Program-made: the position numbers and the translations under genes
Notes under the pieces: generated by a model
Seen by the model: only the letters and a program-made list of their open reading frames with translations
Database searches by the model: none
What the model was told of the DNA's origin: nothing
Shown: positions 15,641 to 23,486 of the stretch, piece after piece
Position numbering within the stretch: position 1 is the first letter of the stretch
How the letters are laid out: each line of letters opens with the position of its first letter
Assembly (NCBI GenBank): GCA_018969425.1
Contig: JAGWYJ010000029.1
Span: forward strand, 1-41,482
Direction: 5' to 3'
Length of the DNA stretch: 41,482 nt
Source: Alphaproteobacteria bacterium
GTDB taxonomy: Bacteria > Pseudomonadota > Alphaproteobacteria > Caulobacterales > Hyphomonadaceae

Positions 15641-16696
15641 TTACTGAGGCGGGCGCAGTTGAGACGGCGCATACACGCGTCCACCTGTTATCTCCACCCG
15701 GAATTGGTCTCCTATCCGAATCGGCGCAGCGGCGTCCGCATCCATTTCCAGTCTTCCGAAGCCCCCCCGGATCTCAAGACCAAGGCGGCGCCTGGGACCG
15801 ATCCTCCGCCCCGCAACAACCGAAACGTCAATTGATCCCTCCCCTTCGACCCTACGCACATGCTCTGGTCGAAGATGAAGAACGGCTGGACCGTCAGGCG
15901 CCTCCACGCGAGGTGAAATCAACTTTCTATCGCGGAACCAGACCAATCCGTCCCGGATCTGAACTGGAACGCGACTGGCCTCGCCTATGAATTCAAAGAC
16001 AAACGACGACGCCGGATCATCATAAATACGGTCCGGATCCGCATCCTGTTCGACACGTCCGGCGTTCATGACGATGACCCGGTCAGCGAGCTCAAGAGCC
16101 TCTTCCTGATCGTGGGTGACGAAGATGGTTGTGCGTCCCGTCCGCTCGTGGACACTTCTGAGCCAGCGCCTCAGGTCTCGCCTCACCATGGCGTCAAGAG
16201 CGCCAAACGGCTCATCAAGAAGAAGCAGTCGAGGCTCAACGGCCAATGCGCGGGCGAGAGCCACTCTCTGCTTTTGTCCGCCGGACAATTGGCCTGGAAA
16301 ACGATCCTCGAAGCCTTCCAGCTGCACGAGATGAATCAACTCGTTCACCCGACGCCGAATTTCAACGCTGGAAAGACGGCTCTTCCCTGACCGCGCCCGG
16401 AGGCCGAATGCCACATTCTCGAAGACCCGCATATGACGAAACAGAGCATACTGCTGGAAGACAAGGCCGACACCTCTCGCCTGGAGAGAGAGCTGCGAGG
16501 CGTCTAGACCATCGAAGAGAATTCGCCCCTCATAAGAGGTCTCAAGGCCCGCAATGAGCCTGAGAAGGGTCGTCTTCCCAGACCCGGAAGGACCCAGAAC
16601 GCCGACGAGCTGGCCCGACATGATGTCCAGAGACACCTGATCAACAACAGTCCGGTGGCCGAAGCGCCGGGTGACACTCTCCAGCTGGAGTTTCAT
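15641..16696 (-). CDS. cysA: Sulfate/thiosulfate importer ATPase CysA
   Basis: A 351-residue ABC ATPase energising sulfate uptake. Walker A GPSGSGKT is at about 35-42, with Q-loop VFQQYALF, signature LSGGQKQR and Walker B LLLLDEPFGALD; a C-terminal TOBE-like beta domain covers roughly residues 240-350. The high similarity pattern to CysA, together with sbp, cysT and cysW immediately upstream, makes sulfate the likely substrate, although molybdate ATPases look similar. It is the last gene of the importer operon, 15 bases after cysW. Confidence 0.9.
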   Translation of the reverse strand: MKLQLESVTRRFGHRTVVDQVSLDIMSGQLVGVLGPSGSGKTTLLRLIAGLETSYEGRILFDGLDASQLSLQARGVGLVFQQYALFRHMRVFENVAFGLRARSGKSRLSSVEIRRRVNELIHLVQLEGFEDRFPGQLSGGQKQRVALARALAVEPRLLLLDEPFGALDAMVRRDLRRWLRSVHERTGRTTIFVTHDQEEALELADRVIVMNAGRVEQDADPDRIYDDPASSFVFEFIGEASRVPVQIRDGLVWFRDRKLISPRVEAPDGPAVLHLRPEHVRRVEGEGSIDVSVVAGRRIGPRRRLGLEIRGGFGRLEMDADAAAPIRIGDQFRVEITGGRVYAPSQLRPPQ

Positions 16697-16711
16697 GATA
16701 TCGATCTCCTC

Positions 16712-17602
16712 TCAGCGAAGCCGCTCAGGCCCCTGAACGCCATCAGGGAGACGTCGCTCGAGAACAAATTTGAAAATCAGAGTGATCACGGCGAGCGAAG
16801 CGAGAAGAGACGCCACCGCAAAGGCCGCCGCGACTTTGTTGTCATTATAAAGCGCCTCAACATGAAGCGGCATGGTGTTCGTGAGTCCTCGTATGTGACC
16901 CGATACGACCGACACCGCCCCAAACTCCCCAAATGATCTCGCCGTACAAAGAAGCCCCCCGTAGAGAAGCGCCCATCGAACATTAGGCAGGGTAACGGTG
17001 AGGAACGTCCTCAACCCGCCAGCCCCGAGAGACAGAGCGGTCTCCTCATCCTCACAACCCTGACTTTCCATGAGTGCGATGAGGGGCCGGGCGATCATTG
17101 GAAATGTAACAAAAATGGTCGCCAGTACGATCCCCGGGGTGGAGAAAAGAACCTTCACGCCAAGTTCCGAGAGAACAGGCCCCAACCATCCAGAGGGACC
17201 GAAAACGAGAACCAGAACATATCCCGCGACCACAGGAGACACCGCGAACGGCAGATCTATCAGCGTCAGGAGAATAGGCTTTCCCGGAAAATCGAACTTT
17301 GTCAGCGCCCAGGCGGCTGACAAACCGAAGATCATGTTTGCAGGAACAACAAAGGCGGTAACGGTCAGAGTTAGGCCGAGAGCGTACAGCGTGTCGCGCG
17401 AAACGAGGGACGACAAGAAGACACTCGATCCGCGAGCAAACGCCTCCGCAAAAACAACCCCCAGGGGGAGAAGGACTATAATCGACAGAAAGAACCAGGT
17501 GATCAGAATGAGGAAAAAACGGAGCAAAGGTCCATCCCCTCCGGAAGCGGGCTGCTTCACATCAGGCCGGTCGCCCGCGGACAGGACGAGATCGTCACGC
17601 AT
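16712..17602 (-). CDS. cysW: Sulfate importer permease CysW
   Basis: A 296-residue inner-membrane permease with about six helices and the ABC-interaction (EAA) loop seen as EDEETALSLGAGGLRTFLTVTLP. A segment with CTARSFGEFGAVSVVSGHI is typical of CysW. It pairs with CysT as the membrane channel. The ATG at 17602 lies within the end of cysT (8-base overlap), indicating translational coupling. Confidence 0.9.
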   Translation of the reverse strand: MRDDLVLSAGDRPDVKQPASGGDGPLLRFFLILITWFFLSIIVLLPLGVVFAEAFARGSSVFLSSLVSRDTLYALGLTLTVTAFVVPANMIFGLSAAWALTKFDFPGKPILLTLIDLPFAVSPVVAGYVLVLVFGPSGWLGPVLSELGVKVLFSTPGIVLATIFVTFPMIARPLIALMESQGCEDEETALSLGAGGLRTFLTVTLPNVRWALLYGGLLCTARSFGEFGAVSVVSGHIRGLTNTMPLHVEALYNDNKVAAAFAVASLLASLAVITLIFKFVLERRLPDGVQGPERLR

Positions 17603-18458
17603 AACCCAGTCGTCTCCGGATCAAGGCCTGAAAAAGATTGATCAGGACGAGACAGCTGAGAGAGACGAGGAGCATCACAACGGCGATCGCCGACGCTCCT
17701 GCATAATTGTTTTCTTCAAGCCGGATGATTATCAGCAGCGGCGCGATTTCTGAAAGGCGCGGAAAGTTACCCGCAATGAAGATGACAGATCCATATTCTC
17801 CTGCTCCGCGAGCAAAACTCAGCGCAAATGCAGTCACCATAGCCGGTGCCAGCGACGGGATAATCACACGCCTCCAGATACGGGGACGATCCGCCCCCAG
17901 AAGGGCCGCAGCAAGTTCCGCCTCTCCATCCAGATCTCTTAGGACAGGCTGAAGAGTTCGCACTGCGAACGGCAGACCGACGAAAATCAGAGCGAGCGTG
18001 ACGCCTAAAGGCGTATATCCGACCTGAACCCCGAAAAGCTCCAGAATTGCTTTACCCATTGGCCCAGACGGTGCGTAGAGACTGGCGAGAGCAATACCTG
18101 CGACCGCAGTGGGCAGGGCGAACGGAATATCCACCAGAGCGTCGAGCGCCCTGCGCCCGGGAAATCTGAAGTGGACAAGAGCGTAAGCGCAGACAGGACC
18201 AAAAACCAAGTTGACGCATGCGGCAAACAAAGCGGATCCGAAGCTTAGCTTGAGTGCAGAAATTACCCTGTCGTCCGACAGAACCTTTATCCATCCTTCG
18301 AAATCAAGACGTGCAGCAGACGCCGCCAGAGCGGCCATCGGCAAGAGGACAACGAAGCTCAGATAGACCGTCGAATATCCGAGGCTAAGTCCGAAACCCG
18401 GCATGGATCGGCGGGGCCTGCCGGCTGATCGAAGGCTGGGTGACGCTTGGAGATTCAC
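17595..18458 (-). CDS. cysT: Sulfate importer permease CysT
   Basis: A 287-residue permease (CysT, also called CysU) with about six helices. Typical segments are LVDIPFALPTAVAGIALASLY, PLGVTLALIFVGLPFAVRTLQP, the EAA loop ELAAALLGADRPRIWRRVIIP, and FARGAGEYGSVIFIAGN. The start is a GTG at 18458 with AGGAGG six bases upstream; that ribosome site overlaps the sbp stop codon. It is the second gene of the importer operon. Confidence 0.9.
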   Translation of the reverse strand: MNLQASPSLRSAGRPRRSMPGFGLSLGYSTVYLSFVVLLPMAALAASAARLDFEGWIKVLSDDRVISALKLSFGSALFAACVNLVFGPVCAYALVHFRFPGRRALDALVDIPFALPTAVAGIALASLYAPSGPMGKAILELFGVQVGYTPLGVTLALIFVGLPFAVRTLQPVLRDLDGEAELAAALLGADRPRIWRRVIIPSLAPAMVTAFALSFARGAGEYGSVIFIAGNFPRLSEIAPLLIIIRLEENNYAGASAIAVVMLLVSLSCLVLINLFQALIRRRLGYA

Positions 18459-18461
18459 GGT

Positions 18462-19475
18462 TCACCTCCTGTCGCCGAGGACCCGATCGAAGGATCCTCC
18501 CTCCATGAAGTGTCGTCGCTGGGCTTCGTCCCAGCCTCCAAAGAGAGGATCATCAACGGACACCATCTTCACGGGAGGAAAGCGTGGTCGGTCCTCCACA
18601 TCCGCTAAATCCGGAAAGGACGGCCGAAAACCGAATTTCGATGCCAGACTCTGACCAGTTTCAGAAAACAAGGCGCTGGCGTAGGCCTCAGCGATATCCC
18701 TGACGCCATGTCGATCAGCGTGACCCCGAGCCACGGCGGCGACAGGCTCGGCTCGGATCGTGACTGACGGATAAACAATCTCGAACCCCTGATCTCCAAA
18801 CTCCTGCCGTATCAGCAGCGCCTCGCTTTCCCAGGTCACTAATGCATCCCCAATCGCTCTCTGGGCAAATGTAGTCACGGCCCCTCGAGCTCCTGCATCG
18901 AGAACCGGCACGTTCCGAAAAAGAGCTGAAAGCCGTTCGATCGTCTCGTTTACATTCCCTCCGCTCTCGGCATCGGCCCAGGCCCACGCGGCGAGATAGG
19001 CCCACCGGGCTCCTCCAGAGGTTTTCGGGTTCGAGGTGACGACCTGAACGCCAGGTTGGGTCAGATCGCTCCAGTCCCGCAGCGCCTTCGGGTTACCCTC
19101 TCGCACAACAAAAACGATCGTCGAAAAAAAAGGAACGCCTCCGGCGGGAAGCTCTGCTCTCCAATCCGGAGACAGAACCCCGGCATCGCGGGCAATCAAG
19201 TCAAGATCAGCGCCCAGAGCCAGTGTCGTCACATCGGCCTCAAGACCGTCGCGCACCGCCCTGGCCTGCTTCCCCGAGCCGCCGTGGGACATGTTCACAA
19301 CGATACGCTCCCCGGTCTCCCGGAGCCATTCATCCTCGAAGTCCCGATTGAAGGCCTCGAAGTACTCCCGAGTGGCGTCATAGGAAACATTAAGAATGGA
19401 ACGGCCTGACGAGGGAGGAGAGCAAGCTCCCGCCAGACTTGTCGCCGCCGCAATAACCCACAGGAGAATTCGCAT
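18462..19475 (-). CDS. sbp: Sulfate-binding lipoprotein
   Basis: A 337-residue sulfate-binding protein that delivers sulfate to CysTWA. Family motifs are LNVSYDATREYFEAFN, NMSHGGSGKQARAV, TLALGADLDLIA, NPKTSGGARWAYLAAW and ALVTWESEALLI. Unlike the soluble periplasmic enterobacterial form, it carries a lipobox (LAGAC, Cys18), so it is probably tethered to the membrane. The ATG at 19475 has AGAGG nearby; a longer open frame upstream runs through the Rrf2 gene and is not real. A T8 run encodes Phe-Phe in frame. It is the first gene of the operon, behind a promoter with an inverted repeat. Confidence 0.9.
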   Translation of the reverse strand: MRILLWVIAAATSLAGACSPPSSGRSILNVSYDATREYFEAFNRDFEDEWLRETGERIVVNMSHGGSGKQARAVRDGLEADVTTLALGADLDLIARDAGVLSPDWRAELPAGGVPFFSTIVFVVREGNPKALRDWSDLTQPGVQVVTSNPKTSGGARWAYLAAWAWADAESGGNVNETIERLSALFRNVPVLDAGARGAVTTFAQRAIGDALVTWESEALLIRQEFGDQGFEIVYPSVTIRAEPVAAVARGHADRHGVRDIAEAYASALFSETGQSLASKFGFRPSFPDLADVEDRPRFPPVKMVSVDDPLFGGWDEAQRRHFMEGGSFDRVLGDRR

Positions 19476-19495
19476 CGTCGCCTCTTGATGCGAAA

Positions 19496-19523
19496 ACACT
19501 ACAAATCGAGTAGTGATTGTCAA
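19496..19523 (-). promoter_or_regulatory. sbp-cysTWA promoter with overlapping operator
   Basis: The minus strand has a perfect -35 TTGACA (19523-19518), a 16-base spacer, and a -10 TAGTGT (19501-19496), about 20 bases before the sbp ATG. The inverted repeat CACTAC, 7 bases, GTAGTG (19497-19515) fills the spacer and overlaps the -10, a layout expected for repression. The neighbouring Rrf2 regulator is the natural candidate to bind it. Confidence 0.55.
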
Positions 19524-19978
19524 CGCGCCTGGATGCCGTAACGGTCTGGCGCGATGTCGGCGAGTGTGCGCCCGAGAGCGGAAGCGATGCTCGTTCGATC
19601 CAGCACGTCCCGTGTTTCCTCCGCAACCCGGGAGAAGACCCGTCGGACCTCGCAAGACGCTTCGTCCCCGCAGTCGGCGCAACGTCGATAGGCCATTCGC
19701 GAGAGGCACGGCAATGGCGCGATGGGTCCATCAATGATACGGAGAACTTCACCGAATGAAATCGTGTCAGCAGGCCTGAAAAGCGAATAACCACCGGCTT
19801 TTCCGCGACGACTCTCAACCAGACCATGATGCTTCAGCTCGAGCAGAATCTGTTCGAGAAACTTTTTCGGTATCGACTGCTCGTCAGCAATCTGAGCAAT
19901 CGAGACAGCAGAGTCATGAGGGGCGCGAGCAAGCGCCAGAAGCGCGCGCAACGCGTACTTGGCCTTCTGGGAAATCAA
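19520..19978 (-). CDS. Rrf2-family regulator, CymR/IscR-like
   Basis: A 152-residue Rrf2 winged-helix regulator. It begins MISQKAKYALRALLALA, followed by the recognition region IAQIADEQSIPKKFLEQILLEL and the wing RRGKAGGY. Four cysteines cluster at 91, 100, 103 and 109 (C-x8-C-x2-C-x5-C). This differs from the IscR spacing but could bind an Fe-S cluster or sense redox or sulfur. Rrf2 relatives such as CymR repress cysteine and sulfur genes. Its position directly upstream of sbp, with an inverted repeat in both promoters, supports control of sulfate uptake and of itself. It is divergent from an outer-membrane barrel gene. Confidence 0.87.
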   Translation of the reverse strand: MISQKAKYALRALLALARAPHDSAVSIAQIADEQSIPKKFLEQILLELKHHGLVESRRGKAGGYSLFRPADTISFGEVLRIIDGPIAPLPCLSRMAYRRCADCGDEASCEVRRVFSRVAEETRDVLDRTSIASALGRTLADIAPDRYGIQAR

Positions 19979-20037
19979 GCCGGAACCTCCCCTTCTGTGG
20001 AAGCGACGTGTATGGGCCGGACATACTCGCCACCAAA

Positions 20038-20065
20038 TCTATACTCACCTTATAGAGTAAGTAAA
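20038..20065 (-). promoter_or_regulatory. Rrf2 gene promoter with overlapping operator
   Basis: On the minus strand -35 TTTACT (20065-20060), a 16-base spacer and -10 TATAGA (20043-20038) precede the Rrf2 gene. The inverted repeat TACTC, 8 bases, GAGTA (20042-20059) spans the spacer, as at the sbp promoter. A second ATACTC copy lies 18 bases away (20023-20028 and 20041-20046 on the plus strand), which may extend the site. Autoregulation is inferred. Confidence 0.5.
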
Positions 20066-20140
20066 TGATTTGACCGTGCCGCTTGACGCAGCTCCGTGTC
20101 AGCTCGACGATTACATCCCCGGTTAGTGTTGAGTTAGCGA

Positions 20141-21511
20141 ATGAACGTGCGCCTGACCAAGGGCTGGATCGCCTGGATAGGGATAGTCTTCGCGGGCGCA
20201 CCGATCGCTCACACGCAAACTTTTCCCCCTGAGGAGGCGGTGAAAGTCTCTGTGTCAGGTTCAGTTCGATCTCGCGTCGAAGCGCTCTCAGGACGAATGT
20301 CGAACGCGGCGCCTGCGAGCGACCACTTCCTGAGTCTCCTGACGCTTTTGAAAGCGGAGGCCGATTTCGGAGGCGTGTCTCTGGTCGGAGAAATACAGGA
20401 CTCCCGACGCCTGTCGGGCCCCTCGACTGGCGGCGCTCCCGGTGAAGTGGACACGCTTGAACCCATTCAGGCCTACGTCTCGTGGCGCCCGTCAGATCCT
20501 GGGGCCTCAGGACAGTCAGTCGGTCTGGACTTAGGGCGTTTCACGCTGGATGTGGGCTCAAGGCGACTGGCGGCGCGCTCCCAGTTTCGAAATCAGAAGA
20601 CATCGTTCGACGGTCTCAGACTAATCTGGCGATCGGGTCATGGCGACGAGGTGCTGGCTTTTCGGGTATCGCCGGTTGTACGACAACCGATGGACGTATC
20701 AGCCGCCGCCTCGAACAAGGCGGCTCTGAACAGGTCGGACGAATCAGTCGTCTTCTCGGGCGTTCACCTTCAACGCACGTTGACCGACGGTATCAATGGT
20801 GAGGGATATATTCTCAGGATCGATGAGCAGGACGCTGCAGATTTGCCTTCGCGTGACCGTCGTCTGACCACGTACGGGCTGCGGCTCCGAAAGGCCCCGG
20901 CTAAGAAGCAGTTCGATTTCGATCTGGAATGGGCCCATCAGTCAGGCCAATCCCGAGCGACAAACGGAGCTTTAGACTCCTTGGATCTGACAACACGCGC
21001 GTCCATGAGTCACGCTGAAATTGGCCTCACGTTATCGGCCCCTACCTCACCCAGACTGTCTGTTCATTATGACTTCGCATCTGGTGACCGGGACCCTAAT
21101 GACAGCCTCTATGGGAGGTTCGATCCTCTTTTCGGCGACAGGGCCTTTGAGTTTGGGCCCACGAGTCTATGGGGAGTTGTTGCCCGTTCCAACCTCAAGT
21201 CGGCGGGAGCGCGGCTCGAGTGGCGGCCCTCAGCCGCGTCGGAAGCCTATGTGTCTCTTCGTCAGGTCGATCTGTCGGAAAGCCGGGATGGATTCTCCGG
21301 ATCAGGGCTGCGGGATCGGACCGGCGCTTCAGGTAAGGGCGTAGGAGTTCAGCTGGAAGGTCGACTGCGATGGCGTCCCGCCCCTTCCGGACCGCGCCTT
21401 GAGCTCGGGGCCGCCCATCTCTCAAAAGGCCTGTTTCTGAAAAACGCGCCGAACGCTGATGCCTCCGGAGACGTCGTCTACGGCTATTCCGCAGTGACGT
21501 TTGATTTCTGA
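20141..21511 (+). CDS. Alginate-export family outer-membrane barrel
   Basis: A 456-residue protein with a signal peptide (a hydrophobic run followed by AHTQTF) and alternating-residue beta-strand character, ending VTFDF as outer-membrane barrels do. The segment HYDFASGDRDPNDSLYGRFD, then FEFGPTSLWG, matches the alginate export (AlgE-like) family. Many members are general or anion-selective porins, so alginate is not implied. Its divergence from the Rrf2 regulator and sulfate importer suggests an anion or organosulfur porin, as inference. The ribosome site is weak (GAG seven bases upstream). A TTAG-N7-TTAG direct repeat (20123-20137) lies at the start. Confidence 0.8.
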   Translation: MNVRLTKGWIAWIGIVFAGAPIAHTQTFPPEEAVKVSVSGSVRSRVEALSGRMSNAAPASDHFLSLLTLLKAEADFGGVSLVGEIQDSRRLSGPSTGGAPGEVDTLEPIQAYVSWRPSDPGASGQSVGLDLGRFTLDVGSRRLAARSQFRNQKTSFDGLRLIWRSGHGDEVLAFRVSPVVRQPMDVSAAASNKAALNRSDESVVFSGVHLQRTLTDGINGEGYILRIDEQDAADLPSRDRRLTTYGLRLRKAPAKKQFDFDLEWAHQSGQSRATNGALDSLDLTTRASMSHAEIGLTLSAPTSPRLSVHYDFASGDRDPNDSLYGRFDPLFGDRAFEFGPTSLWGVVARSNLKSAGARLEWRPSAASEAYVSLRQVDLSESRDGFSGSGLRDRTGASGKGVGVQLEGRLRWRPAPSGPRLELGAAHLSKGLFLKNAPNADASGDVVYGYSAVTFDF

Positions 21512-21540
21512 CGCTTCACGACTGCGCCGGGGCTGAAGCG
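21512..21540 (+). terminator. Possible hairpin terminator after barrel gene
   Basis: CGCTTCA and TGAAGCG form a perfect 7-bp stem with a 15-base loop directly after the barrel stop codon. No T-run follows immediately, so it may stabilise the mRNA end rather than act as an intrinsic terminator. Confidence 0.35.
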
Positions 21541-21608
21541 ATGGTAGTCCTGCCTAAGAAAACGCTTTTTCCTGACGATAGCGCCTGTCGGGCAGATACG
21601 AGACCGCC

Positions 21609-22790
21609 ATGTCAGCACGCCGAATTGCAATTATCGGATCCGGTATGGGTGGGATGTCCTGCGCACTGGCGCTGAGACAGCAAGGACATGAAGTCACCTT
21701 GTTCGAACGGTTCTCAACGCCCCGACCTGTCGGCGCCGGTCTCCTCCTGCAACCAACCGGACAGGCGGCGCTTCGGGAACTCGGTCTTCTGTCAAAGATC
21801 GAAGCCGCGAGCGCTCGGGTTGATCAGCTGATCGGACGGGATCCAAGCGGGAGGATAATACTGGATCTGGCTTACGGTCGTCGCGGAACAGACGTTTACG
21901 GCCTGGGCGTCCATCGGGGAGTCTTGTTTAACGCCCTGTACGACGAAATTCGCTCAATGGGAATCGACCAGGTTCTTGATGCGGATATCGAGAGTGTCGA
22001 CCCGGAAAAAGGGATCGTCTCCTATAGCCATGGCTGCGCAATGGGCCCTTTTGATCTCGTGGTGGTAGCAGACGGGGCGCACTCACGTCTCCGAGAGCGT
22101 CTTTTCGGAAGTCGATCATCAAGTCTCTACAAATGGGGTGCGCTTTGGACGGTCGTTGCCGACCCCGAGAACCAATGTGCTGGAGCGCTCCGTCAGGTTT
22201 ATGACAAGGCGAGCGTGATGATCGGCCTGCTCCCTGTCGGAACGGGTCCAGTCGGACATACCCCCCAATGCGCGCTCTTCTGGTCTCTACCGATAGATGC
22301 CGAGCCCCAATGGAAAGAGGCAGGACTGAAGGCATGGTCCGACAGGATTGCCCGCTACTGGCCCGAAGCCGGAAACATGGCGCAGACGGTTGAGAATCCG
22401 GACGGCGTGTCACTGGCGATTTACCGCGACACCCGTCTCAACAGGTGGCGCTGCGGACGGGCGATACTGATCGGAGACGCAGCGCATGCGACCAGTCCTC
22501 AGCTTGGCCAGGGAGCAAACCTCGCCCTGGTGGACGGAATTGCTTTAGCGCAGGCTCTCGAAAAAGATCCGGATGATATGGAACTTGCCTTGGATGCCTT
22601 CGTGCGGGCGCGACTACGCCTGGTGCGGTGGACCCGGATCATGTCCCGTCTTCTGACGCCGGCCTTTCAATCCTCAGTCCCAGGAATAGGCATCGCCCGG
22701 AACCTGTCACTCCGGCTTGCGCGCCGGGTCCCAGCCTTCGACCAGCTCATGCTCCGAACTCTTACCGGAGAACAAGGCTTCTGGCGATGA
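21609..22790 (+). CDS. FAD-dependent monooxygenase
   Basis: A 393-residue flavoprotein of the aromatic hydroxylase/UbiH-like class. The N-terminal Rossmann motif is IAIIGSGMGGMSCALALRQQG, the middle DG motif is LVVVADGAHSRLRE, and the C-terminal FAD motif is ILIGDAAHATSPQLGQGANLA. Such enzymes insert oxygen into aromatic or related substrates using NAD(P)H. No pathway partners are nearby and the substrate is unknown. There is no signal peptide. The ribosome site is weak and no clear promoter is visible in the 69 bases upstream. Confidence 0.85.
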   Translation: MSARRIAIIGSGMGGMSCALALRQQGHEVTLFERFSTPRPVGAGLLLQPTGQAALRELGLLSKIEAASARVDQLIGRDPSGRIILDLAYGRRGTDVYGLGVHRGVLFNALYDEIRSMGIDQVLDADIESVDPEKGIVSYSHGCAMGPFDLVVVADGAHSRLRERLFGSRSSSLYKWGALWTVVADPENQCAGALRQVYDKASVMIGLLPVGTGPVGHTPQCALFWSLPIDAEPQWKEAGLKAWSDRIARYWPEAGNMAQTVENPDGVSLAIYRDTRLNRWRCGRAILIGDAAHATSPQLGQGANLALVDGIALAQALEKDPDDMELALDAFVRARLRLVRWTRIMSRLLTPAFQSSVPGIGIARNLSLRLARRVPAFDQLMLRTLTGEQGFWR

Positions 22791-22835
22791 ATGCAAGGCG
22801 TTCCCGTCAACCCGGTTCAATTCTTGTATTGAAGG

Positions 22836-23231
22836 TCACATACTCCGATCCGGCTTCGTCTGGGGGAACCTCCCGTCCGCGCTAAGCGTGACACGAAGAG
22901 CGACCATCTCGGTCGTCGAAACAACCAGAAGATCCCGAACCCGATCAAGACAGGACTCGGCGCCAGCCGCGTCTGGTCCATATGTACGGCCAAGCTTCTC
23001 AGCTATCGAGCAGGCCTCGCCGAGCCTCAGAGCTCCCAGACCGACGGCTGCCCCCTTGATGGAATGGCAAACCTCAATCCAGCCTGGCGGCACAGCGGCC
23101 GAGTCAAGACAAGCTCGCCACTCGATCGCCTGATCGCAGAAAAGGATAAGCACCTCCGCCGCCAACAGCGGATCATCGCCTGTCATCTCCTTTAGACGCT
23201 GCAAATCGAGACTATCTGCCGCCACGCTCAT
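22836..23231 (-). CDS. Histidine phosphotransfer (Hpt) domain protein
   Basis: A 131-residue single-domain Hpt protein, a phosphorelay intermediate. The phosphorylated histidine is His56 in CHSIKGAAVGLGA, followed by the helical LRLGEACSIAEKLG typical of the four-helix bundle. No kinase or response regulator is adjacent, so its partners are unknown. I start at the ATG at 23231, where GGGAG lies almost against the ATG; an upstream alternative such as TTG is possible because the open frame continues for 53 codons. It is divergent from the TipN-like gene. Confidence 0.78.
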   Translation of the reverse strand: MSVAADSLDLQRLKEMTGDDPLLAAEVLILFCDQAIEWRACLDSAAVPPGWIEVCHSIKGAAVGLGALRLGEACSIAEKLGRTYGPDAAGAESCLDRVRDLLVVSTTEMVALRVTLSADGRFPQTKPDRSM

Positions 23232-23486
23232 CTCCCGGATCGTCAAAACACAACTATCCGGGCCTGGCGGTAAGCGAAGGTTAATAGCTGACCTATCCGC
23301 ATAACGCCGCCACTTTAGTCGTAAGATCCCCGGACGATGGAGATCGCCCCGGGAAGGTTTACAGCTCAAGGTGAGAGGCGGTCTTTTCAATCCCCGTCCG
23401 GACCTTCAGAATGGACCCCGGCCTCCCCCGCCCCGCCCATGTGGAAAGGGCGAAGAGCGCCTTGGGCCGCCCTGGGGCTTAAACGT

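Noticed and set aside
19124-19131. A8/T8 tract in sbp as a slippage switch
   Set aside because: It encodes conserved-looking in-frame residues (PFFST) mid-gene with no sign of frame disruption.
20123-20137. CtrA site TTAG-N7-TTAG upstream of the barrel gene
   Set aside because: Both halves deviate from TTAA and the site lies in the ribosome-binding region, so regulation by CtrA is not supported.
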